From Paenibacillus_E sp042676385 (lineage in GTDB: Bacteria; Bacillota; Bacilli; Paenibacillales; NBRC-103111), in contig NZ_JBHTHA010000037.1 of NCBI RefSeq assembly GCF_042676385.1, positions 1 to 64,000 on the forward strand: 64,000 nucleotides of DNA. Direction: 5' to 3'. A program made the translations under genes and the position numbers. The notes below the pieces were generated by a model, which made no database searches, had not been told where the DNA came from, and was given only the letters and a program-made list of their open reading frames with translations. Of this stretch, positions 48,992 to 58,275 are shown piece after piece (within the stretch, counting starts at the first letter, position 1; each line of letters opens with the position of its first letter).

Positions 48992-50722
48992 TTGAAGGTA
49001 CGTACAATTCCTATACTTTTACTCCTCGTATGCGTACTGTTTTGCAGTCTTCTCGGGTCTCCATGGGCGAGTGCCAGCGGTATGCTGGAACTCAACGATT
49101 CCAAAAATGAGTACGATTTGACTCCATATACAAGTGTATTAGAAGACAAAGATCATTCTCTGGTCTTTTATGATCTTCTGCAACCCGAGGTAGCTAACCG
49201 ATTCGTAGCATCGGTTGGCAACAATCTTAATTATGGCTATACCTCATCCAATTACTGGGTGAAATTAAAGCTCCGCAATTTATCCAGCAAAGAAGAATGG
49301 CTGTTGGAAGTCGCTTTTCCTTCGCTTGATTCTATAGATATGTATGTGATGGATGGCAGCAATACCATTGTTCAGAAGCATGCGGGTGACGATAACCCGT
49401 TTCCCAATAGGGAAGTGAAGAGTCGAAACCATACGTTTAAGGTACCCATTAATCAAGGGGAGACGCTTGAGCTGTATCTGCGCTTTAAAACGCAAGGTTC
49501 GATGGCGATGCCATTGAAACTCATCCACCCTGTCTTTTATACGGAAAATGAGCAAATGTCATATTTGCTTCTGGGCGGATATTACGGAATTATCATTATT
49601 ATGATGATATATAACAGCTTCCTGGCCTTTTCCTTCCGCTCCAAAGTCTATCTTTATTTCGCCATGCACTGCGCATCTGCGTTACTGTTTTTCTCGACAA
49701 TGAACGGCATTACTTTTCAATTTATATGGCCGGAAGCGGTTTGGTGGAATAATAGGGCGACGATTTTTTTTCTTTGCTTGAGCCATATTGCTGCCATTCG
49801 GTTTTCCAGGAAGTTTTTGCCTATTCAATCTATCTCACATAAATGGAATTCGCTTTACAATTTATTTATTGGCTTTGAAATCATAAACATATTTTTACTG
49901 GCGATCAATTACCCGCTTGGGTTGCAAGTATCGATGTGCAAAATATTGTTCTTCCACTTGCTTATGATCATTCCAGGTTTCAAAAGCTTACAGTCCGGCT
50001 TTAAACCGGCTCGTTATTATTTGTTCGGCTGGGGTATTTTTATGGGAGGCGCGTTACTGACAGCGCTTGCGGACGCAGGCTTCATTCCGATGACTCGCTG
50101 GACCATGTATGGTGCGCAGATCGGCTCCACGCTGGAAACATTAATCTTATCATGGGGACTCGCGAACCAAATTCAACGGATGCGTAAAGAAAAGGACTTG
50201 GCCGTGGAGCAAATGCAAGAAAGCCGCAAATTGGCGGAATCCGATTTTCTTACCGGCTTGTATAACCGGCGATACATCATGAACATGTTTGCTTCTAATT
50301 CCAGAACATACGACCATAAATCGATGGCTTTTTTAATCATGGATGTGGACCATTTTAAACAGATCAACGATACGTACGGACATGATGCCGGGGATTTGGT
50401 TCTGCAACAAATGGCTTCTGTTTTGCAGCAATGCTTCCGACAAAGCGATGTGATCGGCAGGTTCGGCGGTGAAGAATTTATCGTACTTATGGCGGATACC
50501 CAGCTGGAACAAGCCAAGCATAAAGCGGAATACGTTTTGAATTCCATCCGCAGCTCCTCATTCGATATTGGGTGTGCAAGCGTAAGTTGTACGATTAGCA
50601 TCGGCATAACCGAATGGAAAAAAGGCGGAGATGATTTTCATCAGGTGCTGCGCAGAGCCGATGCAGCGCTATATGAAGCGAAGCGATTGGGGAGAAACCG
50701 GGTATGTGCCCACGATTCGTAG
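48992..50722 (+). CDS. 7TM receptor diguanylate cyclase
   Basis: A 576-residue membrane protein. A signal sequence (about residues 1-29), an extracellular 7TMR-DISMED2 beta-domain (about 40-170), seven helices (about 185-385), a short coiled linker and a GGDEF domain (about 410-570) with GGEEF at 492-496. DFLTGLYNRR, NDTYGH and GRNRV are typical. It should turn an extracellular, possibly carbohydrate, signal into c-di-GMP. The start is TTG 48992 with GGAG about 9 bases upstream, needed to include the signal. No inhibitory RxxD is evident. Confidence 0.9.
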   Translation: MKVRTIPILLLLVCVLFCSLLGSPWASASGMLELNDSKNEYDLTPYTSVLEDKDHSLVFYDLLQPEVANRFVASVGNNLNYGYTSSNYWVKLKLRNLSSKEEWLLEVAFPSLDSIDMYVMDGSNTIVQKHAGDDNPFPNREVKSRNHTFKVPINQGETLELYLRFKTQGSMAMPLKLIHPVFYTENEQMSYLLLGGYYGIIIIMMIYNSFLAFSFRSKVYLYFAMHCASALLFFSTMNGITFQFIWPEAVWWNNRATIFFLCLSHIAAIRFSRKFLPIQSISHKWNSLYNLFIGFEIINIFLLAINYPLGLQVSMCKILFFHLLMIIPGFKSLQSGFKPARYYLFGWGIFMGGALLTALADAGFIPMTRWTMYGAQIGSTLETLILSWGLANQIQRMRKEKDLAVEQMQESRKLAESDFLTGLYNRRYIMNMFASNSRTYDHKSMAFLIMDVDHFKQINDTYGHDAGDLVLQQMASVLQQCFRQSDVIGRFGGEEFIVLMADTQLEQAKHKAEYVLNSIRSSSFDIGCASVSCTISIGITEWKKGGDDFHQVLRRADAALYEAKRLGRNRVCAHDS

Positions 50723-50770
50723 TTCCTCATGTTTTTTGCTAGAATGAAATGAGTTCAGCTTGCGAAGGCT

Positions 50771-50788
50771 AGTTTTCTTAAGAAAACT
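50771..50788. promoter_or_regulatory. 18 bp perfect palindrome at a ribosome site
   Basis: AGTTTTCTT/AAGAAAACT is a perfect 18 bp palindrome that ends 2 bases before the AGGAGG of the DUF2203 gene. It could be an operator or a small stem that affects translation. Confidence 0.4.
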
Positions 50789-50803
50789 ATAGGAGGTGTG
50801 CCG

Positions 50804-51205
50804 GTGTCCGGTAAATTCTTTACTGTTGAAGAAGCAAACAAAATGCTTCCCATCATCGATCAGGAGCTAAGAAAGATTCAATCATTGAAACGCGAATTCG
50901 AGGACAAATATATGGAGCTTCGCAGAAGAAAAAATGAGGACGCCGAGGAAATCGGCGGAGAAAAAGATCCTTTCTTTTTGATGGAAGCAGAGCTGGAGTT
51001 CTTACAGATTGAAGCGCGCAGCCTTATCCAGGGTTTTCAGCTGAAGGGCGTAGAGCTTAAGGATATCGACACTGGTCTCGTAGATTTCCCCGCGTGGATC
51101 GATGGCGAAGAGGTATTGCTTTGTTGGAGGCAAGGAGAAGAAGCTATCCAATATTATCATAGCAGGCACGAAGGGTTTGCCGGGCGTAAGCCTATATCGG
51201 AATAG
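50804..51205 (+). CDS. DUF2203-family protein
   Basis: A 133-residue, mostly helical cytosolic protein. FFTVEEANKMLPIIDQELRKIQ and the C-terminal DFPAWIDGEEVLLCWRQGEEAIQYYHSRHEGFAGRKPI (in parts) are the DUF2203 signature, with conserved Trp, Cys and His. The function is unknown. I chose GTG 50804, 7 bases after AGGAGG; an earlier GTG at 50798 is only one base from it. It lies 11 bases before the YcnJ-type copper gene, and the two are probably co-transcribed. Confidence 0.82.
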   Translation: MSGKFFTVEEANKMLPIIDQELRKIQSLKREFEDKYMELRRRKNEDAEEIGGEKDPFFLMEAELEFLQIEARSLIQGFQLKGVELKDIDTGLVDFPAWIDGEEVLLCWRQGEEAIQYYHSRHEGFAGRKPISE

Positions 51206-51216
51206 AGGAGTATATC

Positions 51217-52854
51217 ATGCGATTGTATCATGGTTTGAAACATCGGCTGGTCGTTCTTATGTTTATGATTGTTGCGGTTGTGATGTGTACAATTGCCCCG
51301 CAGCAGGCATCGGCGCACGCATCCTTGGTTCAAGCATCGCCTGAGGCGGACAGCAAACTGCAGGCGTCCCCTGCAAAAGTAGCTATCACCTTCAATGAGC
51401 GATTGGACGAGGGACTTTTTTACATTAAAGTATTCGATCACAAGGGCGATGAGGTTACGCGTAATGTAGCGCAGATGACCGCCGATCATACAGGCATTGA
51501 GCTTGCGCTGCCAAAGCTGAATGAGGGCGTTTATTTGATCAGCTATCATGTGATATCGGCGGATGGACATCCGGTTGGCGGAAGTTATCCGATTACGATC
51601 GGCAATCCGCCACAAGAAGACTTGCTGGATTTGCCAAGAACTTCAACAGGCCATCAGCATGGCGGCTCTGGTCCTGTGAGTACGAAGGAAATGCTTCAAT
51701 ATACGTTTCGCGGTCTGTGGTATTTGGTGGTGTTGACATTAGCCGGTTGGGTTTGCTGGCTGAGGTTCCCCGGCCATAACGGAGTCGAAATCAGAAAATC
51801 TTTGGCCTCATGGACGTTAAATTTACAACGCGCTCAATTACTTGCGCTGCTGCTTCTCATTTTTACACATATCGAGGATTTGTTAGGCGTCGGGGGCGTC
51901 GGAGACTTATGGAAGCTGTTCAGCGCCACGAGTATCGGTATTTCCTGGATGCTATTATTAGTCCTATCTTTTATAGGTTTTGTACTTGTAGGCAGGTTTG
52001 TTTGGATAGATATTTTATGGGCACTGTGCTTATTGGCTGCGAAAAGTTTCAGCGGTCATGCGGCGTCCTTTTCTCCAGTAGGGGTTACGATAACGCTTGA
52101 TTTCATCCATCTGGCTGCTGCTGCTCTGTGGGTTGGAGGCTTGGTGCTGCTGATGGTGAAGTGGCGTCAGAACAAGCAGGAGATCGGCTCCTATATGCGG
52201 GCTTTTTCGAATATGGCCCTAATATCTATTCTTGTGTTGACGATAACCGGATCCGTATCCGTGCTGCTTTTCCTGCCGAACTTAAATTATTTATTTTACA
52301 GTTCCTGGGGTACTCTGCTGCTCTTGAAAATCGGAGCGATGCTGCTCGTTGTTGTCACTGGGCTCGTGCTGCGTGTCTTTATGCGCAAGAAGAAGGAACA
52401 GCAAGCATACCTTTGGGTAAAGATTGATCTAACCATTATGGTCGTCATAATGCTTCTGGTCGGCATTCTCACATATGTCGCGCCGATACCGGCGAATACG
52501 CCTTTGACATGGCATCAGATGGGCGAGAAAGTGCACGTATCGGCGGATATTACGCCTAAAGTACAGGGGACGAATACGTTCGTAGCCAAAGTATGGCTTC
52601 CTGAACAAGCGGGAAAACCGAAGCAAGTGCAGATGATTCTCCACTATCAAGACGATAAGGAGATTGCTCCGATTTCAGTGCCAATTGTAGCGTTTGACGA
52701 CAAGACACAAGAGGAATCATACGGTTTCCAGAAGTTTAGCTACAAAGCAATAGGCGCTTACCTTCCTTTCCGCGGAAACTGGGACTTGGAGATGCGCGTC
52801 ATGGATAACGATGATAATGAAACGGTGTATCACAAAACATTTATCGTCTATTAG
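51217..52854 (+). CDS. ycnJ: YcnJ-type CopC-CopD copper protein
   Basis: A 545-residue fusion. A signal peptide (cut before His34) exposes an N-terminal His, followed by a CopC domain (about 34-130) with Asp116 and His118 (SADGHPVGG) as copper ligands. A CopD-like eight-helix domain (about 165-420) and an extracellular beta-domain (about 445-545) follow. It should bind Cu(II) outside and carry copper across the membrane, as Bacillus YcnJ does. Its usual partner YcnI is at 29191. AGAGGAG lies before the ATG. Confidence 0.9.
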   Translation: MRLYHGLKHRLVVLMFMIVAVVMCTIAPQQASAHASLVQASPEADSKLQASPAKVAITFNERLDEGLFYIKVFDHKGDEVTRNVAQMTADHTGIELALPKLNEGVYLISYHVISADGHPVGGSYPITIGNPPQEDLLDLPRTSTGHQHGGSGPVSTKEMLQYTFRGLWYLVVLTLAGWVCWLRFPGHNGVEIRKSLASWTLNLQRAQLLALLLLIFTHIEDLLGVGGVGDLWKLFSATSIGISWMLLLVLSFIGFVLVGRFVWIDILWALCLLAAKSFSGHAASFSPVGVTITLDFIHLAAAALWVGGLVLLMVKWRQNKQEIGSYMRAFSNMALISILVLTITGSVSVLLFLPNLNYLFYSSWGTLLLLKIGAMLLVVVTGLVLRVFMRKKKEQQAYLWVKIDLTIMVVIMLLVGILTYVAPIPANTPLTWHQMGEKVHVSADITPKVQGTNTFVAKVWLPEQAGKPKQVQMILHYQDDKEIAPISVPIVAFDDKTQEESYGFQKFSYKAIGAYLPFRGNWDLEMRVMDNDDNETVYHKTFIVY

Positions 52855-52911
52855 CAGAAAAATGTGAGAAAGTCCGCCCGCTAAATCGCAGAAGCAAGAA
52901 GGTGTCGTTAA

Positions 52912-53103
52912 ATGACTTGGCACAATGTGCTGGATACAGAGCAGTTGACTATGAAGCTGGACGATCAGGATGCTTCGGCTCTGCTGGAAATCAATGATGG
53001 CGGCATCGCGCCGAATTATGTAACGATTCGTTTGAGGGAACCCGAAATTGATGAGTTGATAGCCGCTTTGCAGCAAATTAAGCAAATGATTCAGAAGCTG
53101 TGA
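52912..53103 (+). CDS. Small conserved-looking protein
   Basis: A 63-residue acidic protein. It has a short beta-like start (WHNVLDTEQLTMKLDDQDA) and a C-terminal amphipathic helix (IDELIAALQQIKQMIQKL). AAGGTG precedes the ATG and a terminator follows. I do not recognise it. It lies 57 bases after the YcnJ gene in the same direction and could be expressed with it. Confidence 0.55.
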   Translation: MTWHNVLDTEQLTMKLDDQDASALLEINDGGIAPNYVTIRLREPEIDELIAALQQIKQMIQKL

Positions 53104-53112
53104 GGCATTACG

Positions 53113-53140
53113 AAGGAGTCGTTCGCGGCTCCTTTTGATT
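53113..53140 (+). terminator. Terminator after the YcnJ-linked genes
   Basis: AAGGAG and CTCCTT with a 10-base loop, followed by TTTTGATTTT. Confidence 0.65.
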
Positions 53141-53235
53141 TTATTACGGTTTAGGCGGGAAGTATCGATGACGGTGCCGAGAAAGGGCTGGACTAAATGT
53201 AGAAGTATCTACCTTTGGTCCAGCCCACTTTAGAA

Positions 53236-53985
53236 TTATTTTATTGTCTGCACCGTTTCATTCAACGCTTTAATTAGATCTTCGTTTAATTGTGTTAATA
53301 CAGCTTTATCAATTGGGCTCTTTTGTGAGCCGGCTACTTCTGGGTTAAGACTTTTTTCGATTTTCTCATAAAGATCAGCATTACGAGGTCGAACACCGTC
53401 TTCAAAAGTGCTCCAAACTTCCTCAAGATTAGGACCAAGCTCTTTAACTTTAGCCTCATTACCCGCCTCGATTTCTTTTTTCAGATCACTTGTTGTTCCT
53501 AACATTTTTGTTGCCCCAGCTTTTATTTGGTCAGCAGGTATTAATTTTTGTGAAAAATCGTACAACACTTGAATTAACTGGTTATCAATTTTTAAAACAG
53601 CATCTTTATCTAGAGGTGAGGCTTTAGCGGCAGCAATAGCTGGATTTAGATTTTTCTCAATTTGTTCATAGATGTCGGGATATTTGGGTTTTACTCCATC
53701 CTCGAAAGATGACCAAACTTCTTCTAATTTTGGGCCTGTCTCTTTAATCTTTGCTTCATCGCCAGCAGTTGCCACTTTTCTTAGTTGTTTTGCTGTTTTA
53801 AGCAGTTTAGCAGCCCCTTCTTTGATAGCTGAGTCAGACACGGTCTTCTCTTCCGTTTTTCCGGCAGCAGATGTTGCTTCTGTTTTGTTCGATTGTGCGG
53901 ACTGAGTCGCTTTTGAGCCGCAAGCTGAAAGTGTTAAAGCTGAAATGAGAAGGATAGACGTTGCCAAGAAGATTTTCTGTTTCAT
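53236..53985 (-). CDS. Lipoprotein with a duplicated helical domain, FTR1 partner
   Basis: A 249-residue lipoprotein. The signal ends at lipobox LSAC (Cys near residue 22), then an Ala/Thr/Ser/Lys linker. Two copies of a helical unit of about 90 residues follow (about 55-145 and 155-245); the pairs GPKLEEVWSSFEDGVKP and GPNLEEVWSTFEDGVRP show the duplication. Conserved Glu and Asp in these motifs could bind Fe. It lies 23 bases after the FTR1 permease on the same strand, in the place EfeO holds in other bacteria. It should act outside the membrane as an iron-capture partner. Confidence 0.75.
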   Translation of the reverse strand: MKQKIFLATSILLISALTLSACGSKATQSAQSNKTEATSAAGKTEEKTVSDSAIKEGAAKLLKTAKQLRKVATAGDEAKIKETGPKLEEVWSSFEDGVKPKYPDIYEQIEKNLNPAIAAAKASPLDKDAVLKIDNQLIQVLYDFSQKLIPADQIKAGATKMLGTTSDLKKEIEAGNEAKVKELGPNLEEVWSTFEDGVRPRNADLYEKIEKSLNPEVAGSQKSPIDKAVLTQLNEDLIKALNETVQTIK

Positions 53986-54008
53986 AATAATACCTCCGAT
54001 TAAGATAG

Positions 54009-55481
54009 TTAGGATAGGACAGTTGACTGCTTGCTCAAACGTTTTTTAATTTTACTTCCGATGAGAAAAGAGATAGCTCCTAGAGCGATAATAATTTGCG
54101 GCAGTGCACCTTCCCAGGAAGGGAAAAATCCTAAGAAGTCAATGCTTGGCAATACCGAGCTGTTGGATGTTGGAATAGTTCCAGCAAGCTGTAGACTGCG
54201 TACGCCGAGACCAGTGAATTTAATGCATAAGTAAAATACGATAATGCTTGAGACTAAAAAGAAGGGCCGAATCGGCAATTTCATGCCTACATATAACATG
54301 AGAAACGCAACGATTGCTAAAATACCAAAACCGACAAAGATCCCTAGCAAAAGTTGCTGAACGCTTATTTGATTGACCATGCCGATAATGAACAGAACTG
54401 TTTCTGTTCCTTCACGAAATACGGCCAGGAATGACAGAATACCGAGAGAGAGAATGCGACCCGTAGTTAAAGCTGTTTGCGTTTTGGTTTGTATGTAAGC
54501 ATTCCACTTTTGAATATTCGAATTACTATGCAGCCAGTAGCTCATGTAAAGCAACATGATAGCGGCAAAAACGCCAGTCCAACCGCCAATGAGGTAGTTA
54601 TTCGTACCAAAAGCTCCAGAAGAGAATGCGAACTTAACAATAACCGCTAGGACAGCGCTGACGAGGAGCCCTATAAGAACCCCAGACCAGATCCAAAGTC
54701 CTCCTTTTCCATTGTTGGATTTTTTGACGAATGCAAGCAAGGCGCCGACTACCAGCAATGCCTCAAGCCCTTCCCGTATTGGAATCATAGCTGCATCCCA
54801 GTAGGTATAAGACGTTTTTTGTGCAAGAGGGGTGAGATAAGCGATCATGGCATCGAGGGTTTTAGCCGCGCTGTTATAGTCTTGATTTGTAATCATCGCG
54901 TTTGCAACCACCATATCACGTTCAGAATTACTGTAGACCGAAGCGGACTGCGCAACAACATGACCTTCAACACTTAACCAACTGTCCCGTACTTTGCTAA
55001 TCGCATTCAAAGAGGCTGTTTGATCGTGTTTTACTACTTGTTCTTTCGTCTGCTCCAAAAGAGTAACAAAGCCGGAAAGTGTTATATTTTCCTCTTGGAC
55101 ATCGGCAACTTGACTGTACTGACCTTGTATATAACGATCGAGTACTTGTTGTAACTTCTGTAGGGCAGTGATGACTTCTTCCTGCTTATTGATTGTATAC
55201 GCATAGTCGACTTGCCCCATCTCAGCTTCAATCTCTTTGTATGCTGCTTTGGAATCAACTTTAACCGAATCCTCAACATCCATCCACAAATCATGGTATT
55301 GATCATAAAATTGCTTCGATTTAGCCATATCGTCTTTTGCCGAATTTAGGGCATTTGAGATCATAGGCTTTGCTTTACCCATATTTTCAATCCCATCACT
55401 TGCAGCGTTCACAAGCTGAGGCAAAAGCATTATGAGAATGATTGGAAGGAAGAGTAGAGCCAATAGCGATTTTTTCATCAT
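54009..55481 (-). CDS. FTR1/EfeU-type high-affinity iron permease with N-terminal extracellular domain
   Basis: A 490-residue protein. A signal peptide (about 1-27) is followed by a helical extracellular domain (about 28-225) and seven helices of the FTR1 family. Both iron-permeation motifs, REGLE (236-240) and REGTE (356-360), are intact. Its extracellular domain resembles the EfeO/FTR1-associated helical modules seen in the neighbour lipoprotein. It carries Fe(III), or Fe(II) after oxidation, into the cell. GGAG precedes the ATG pair at 55481/55478. A Fur box and a good promoter lie upstream. No EfeB-type peroxidase is adjacent. Confidence 0.9.
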   Translation of the reverse strand: MMKKSLLALLFLPIILIMLLPQLVNAASDGIENMGKAKPMISNALNSAKDDMAKSKQFYDQYHDLWMDVEDSVKVDSKAAYKEIEAEMGQVDYAYTINKQEEVITALQKLQQVLDRYIQGQYSQVADVQEENITLSGFVTLLEQTKEQVVKHDQTASLNAISKVRDSWLSVEGHVVAQSASVYSNSERDMVVANAMITNQDYNSAAKTLDAMIAYLTPLAQKTSYTYWDAAMIPIREGLEALLVVGALLAFVKKSNNGKGGLWIWSGVLIGLLVSAVLAVIVKFAFSSGAFGTNNYLIGGWTGVFAAIMLLYMSYWLHSNSNIQKWNAYIQTKTQTALTTGRILSLGILSFLAVFREGTETVLFIIGMVNQISVQQLLLGIFVGFGILAIVAFLMLYVGMKLPIRPFFLVSSIIVFYLCIKFTGLGVRSLQLAGTIPTSNSSVLPSIDFLGFFPSWEGALPQIIIALGAISFLIGSKIKKRLSKQSTVLS

Positions 55482-55508
55482 ATATCTCCTATTTACAAGT
55501 TATAATAA

Positions 55509-55523
55509 TGAGAATCATTATCA
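55509..55523. promoter_or_regulatory. Fur box of the iron permease operon
   Basis: TGAGAATCATTATCA matches the Bacillus 7-1-7 Fur consensus TGATAATNATTATCA with one mismatch. It lies between the promoter and the start, so iron-loaded Fur should block the operon. Confidence 0.85.
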
Positions 55524-55541
55524 CTTTTAAGTACGAGCTTT

Positions 55542-55570
55542 ATTCTACTTGATAATAGTTCTCAAGTCAA
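55542..55570 (-). promoter_or_regulatory. Promoter of the iron permease operon
   Basis: On the minus strand TTGACT (55570-55565) and TAGAAT (55547-55542) with an exact 17 bp spacer. The Fur box lies just downstream. Confidence 0.75.
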
Positions 55571-55715
55571 TGGAAAATGCAGTCGCGCGTGAAATAAGGT
55601 AATTGATGCAGAAAAATAGATTATTCAACTTTTTTAAGGAAGAAAACAAACCTAATATTTCCGGTCGCCCATATATAATAAGCTCATACAAAGAAATGAC
55701 CTGGGGGGAGAAACG

Positions 55716-57218
55716 ATGCAAAATCAAGATGCTCTAGTCCAGATGGAAGGAATTGAGAAACGATTCCCGGGCGTGCATGCTTTGAATCAATGCCGTTTCG
55801 AGTTGTTGCCGGGCGAGGTGCATGCCCTTGTAGGCGAAAACGGAGCCGGTAAGTCAACAATGATGAAAATTCTGACCGGCGTCTATCAAAAGGATGAGGG
55901 CACGATCCGCTACAAGGGAAAAGAAGTCGATATTCCCCATACGAAAGCAGCGCAAAACTTGGGAATCAGCATCATCCATCAAGAGCTCCATTTGATGCCG
56001 GATCTGACGGTAGCCCAGAACATCTTTATCGGACGGGAGCCGCGGAAGAAAGTCAAGCTGTTCTTGGATGAAGATGCGCTAAACAATCAGACGCAGCAAT
56101 TGTTCGAACGAATGAATCTTCAGCTGGATCCAAGAACCAAAGTGGCGGACCTAACCGTAGCCAAGCAGCAGATGGTTGAAATTGCCAAGGCGCTATCGTT
56201 TCATTCTGAAGTGTTGATCATGGATGAGCCGACGGCCGCTTTGACGGATGCCGAGATCGATGACCTCTTTCGCATGATTAGGCAGCTTCGTGCGAATGGT
56301 GTTGGAATCGTTTACATCTCCCACAGAATGGATGAATTGCGGAGGATTACAGATCGAATCACCGTGATGCGGGACGGTTGTTATATTGATACCGTTTCGA
56401 CCAAGGAAATCACGATCGATCAAATCATTGCCATGATGGTCGGACGTGAAATTCAGAATGCGACCAAACCTTCCATTGAGAAGGTTAGCGAATTGAACGT
56501 GCTTGAGGTCAGGAACCTGAACCGCGGTTCGATGGTGAAAAATGTAAGCTTTTATTTGAAAAAAGGTGAGATTCTTGGCTTCGCCGGACTGATGGGTGCG
56601 GGACGAACGGAAGTCGCACGTGCAATCTTCGGCGCGGATCCGAGCGAATCCGGCGAGATTTGGATCCAGGGTGAGCAAGTCTCAATACGGAATACCAATG
56701 ATGCCGTGAATTATGGAATCGGTTATTTGTCCGAAGACAGGAAACGTTATGGACTTCTGGTCGATATGGATGTGAAAAAGAATATAGCTCTAGCGACATA
56801 TCGGCACTTCAGAAGCAATCTGGGTTTCATGAATGACGCCAAGATCCGCCAAAACGCGGAGCATTACACGGAAACCTTGAGAATAAAAACACCAACGGTG
56901 GATCAAACGGTCAAAAATTTATCAGGCGGCAACCAACAAAAAGTCGTCATCGGCAAATGGTTGACCCGGGACTGCCAAATTCTCATCTTCGATGAACCGA
57001 CTAGGGGGATAGACGTTGGAGCGAAGGCGGAAATTTATCGCTTGCTGGAAGATCTGGCAGCCCAGGGAAAGTCCATCATTATGATTTCTTCCGAATTGCC
57101 GGAAGTGCTTCGTATGAGTCATCGGATTATGGTCATGTGCGAGGGCAGGATTACAGGGGAACTAAGCAGCGCGGAAGCGACCCAAGAAAATATTATGAAA
57201 TTTGCGACAGCACGTTAA
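55716..57218 (+). CDS. rbsA: Ribose-type sugar ABC transporter ATP-binding protein
   Basis: A 500-residue double ATPase. The first half has Walker A GENGAGKST (about residues 41-49) and LSGGxQ-like LTVAKQQM, with Walker B LIMDEPTAAL. The second half has GLMGAGRTE, LSGGNQQKVVI and IFDEPTRGIDVGA, the classic RbsA pattern. It powers an RbsC permease dimer for uptake of a pentose or related sugar. GGGGGGAG precedes the ATG. It is the first gene of an A-C-B operon without kinase, RbsD or local regulator. Confidence 0.9.
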   Translation: MQNQDALVQMEGIEKRFPGVHALNQCRFELLPGEVHALVGENGAGKSTMMKILTGVYQKDEGTIRYKGKEVDIPHTKAAQNLGISIIHQELHLMPDLTVAQNIFIGREPRKKVKLFLDEDALNNQTQQLFERMNLQLDPRTKVADLTVAKQQMVEIAKALSFHSEVLIMDEPTAALTDAEIDDLFRMIRQLRANGVGIVYISHRMDELRRITDRITVMRDGCYIDTVSTKEITIDQIIAMMVGREIQNATKPSIEKVSELNVLEVRNLNRGSMVKNVSFYLKKGEILGFAGLMGAGRTEVARAIFGADPSESGEIWIQGEQVSIRNTNDAVNYGIGYLSEDRKRYGLLVDMDVKKNIALATYRHFRSNLGFMNDAKIRQNAEHYTETLRIKTPTVDQTVKNLSGGNQQKVVIGKWLTRDCQILIFDEPTRGIDVGAKAEIYRLLEDLAAQGKSIIMISSELPEVLRMSHRIMVMCEGRITGELSSAEATQENIMKFATAR

Positions 57219-57235
57219 TAGGGGGCTGAACCAGA

Positions 57236-58207
57236 ATGAAAGCCATGGTAGCAAGACAAGCGTCAACGGGAAGCGCTACACAGAAAGTACTCGCATTTGC
57301 AAGCTTGATCGCGCTTGTAATTATTTTTTCAGTAGCTTCGGGAAACTTTTTGCAGTTCGATAATGTCATCGGGATTATGCTGTCGACAGCTGTTATCGGC
57401 ATTTTAGCTTTAGGCTCTACGTTCGTCATTATCACCTCGGGTATCGATCTTGCCGTAGGAACGGTCATGACTTTTGCTTCTGTGATGGCGGGTGTCATGA
57501 TCACAGTATGGGGGTTGCCGATGCCATTGGGCGTTATTGGCGGCATTGCGGCCGGGGCTGTCTGTGGTCTTATCAGCGGATTAGCGGTTGCAAAAATGCA
57601 AATCCCGCCATTCATCGCCACTTTGGCCATGATGATGATTACGAAAGGACTATCCCTCGTCATTTCGGGAACGAAGCCGATCTATTTTAACGATAGTCCG
57701 GAATTTTCGAAAATTGCGATGGGCTCGATCATTCCCGGCATCGAAATACCGAATGCGATTTTGATCTTTTTTGGGATTGCGATTCTGGCTAGCATCTTAT
57801 TAACGAAAACGATTGTCGGACGATTCACATTTGCACTAGGCAGCAACGAGGAGGCGACCCGCCTGTCCGGCGTGAATGTAACCGCCTGGAAAATAACCAT
57901 CTATACAATCACCGGCGTATTTAGCGGGATTGCGGGGATTGTTATGGCGTCGAGGCTGAATTCGGCACAGCCCGCTTTAGGATCGGGATACGAGCTGGAA
58001 GCGATTGCGGCGGTTGTCATCGGGGGAACCTCACTCAGCGGAGGCAAAGGCTCCATCCTCGGCACGGTGATCGGCGCATTAATCATGAGCGTGCTGACCA
58101 ATGGCCTTCGCATTTTATCTGTCAAACAGGAGTGGCAAACCGTCATTGTCGGTCTTGTGGTCATTCTGGCCGTGTATGCCGACATTATGCGCAGACGTAA
58201 GAAGTAA
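57236..58207 (+). CDS. rbsC: Ribose-type sugar ABC transporter permease
   Basis: A 323-residue permease with about ten helices. GIDLAVGTVMTFASVMAG, GGxGxxxG-like VCGLISGLAVAKMQIPPFIATLAMMMI (in parts) and AVVIGGTSLSGGKGSILGTVIGALIM are RbsC/AraH signatures. It forms the membrane channel for the RbsA ATPase. It starts 17 bases after rbsA and is followed by the binding protein. Confidence 0.92.
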   Translation: MKAMVARQASTGSATQKVLAFASLIALVIIFSVASGNFLQFDNVIGIMLSTAVIGILALGSTFVIITSGIDLAVGTVMTFASVMAGVMITVWGLPMPLGVIGGIAAGAVCGLISGLAVAKMQIPPFIATLAMMMITKGLSLVISGTKPIYFNDSPEFSKIAMGSIIPGIEIPNAILIFFGIAILASILLTKTIVGRFTFALGSNEEATRLSGVNVTAWKITIYTITGVFSGIAGIVMASRLNSAQPALGSGYELEAIAAVVIGGTSLSGGKGSILGTVIGALIMSVLTNGLRILSVKQEWQTVIVGLVVILAVYADIMRRRKK

Positions 58208-58275
58208 ACGGGCACCGGTATTACTTCCTTTCAGGAATCCAATACAACCAACCAAAACGATAGGGGAGAACAAGG

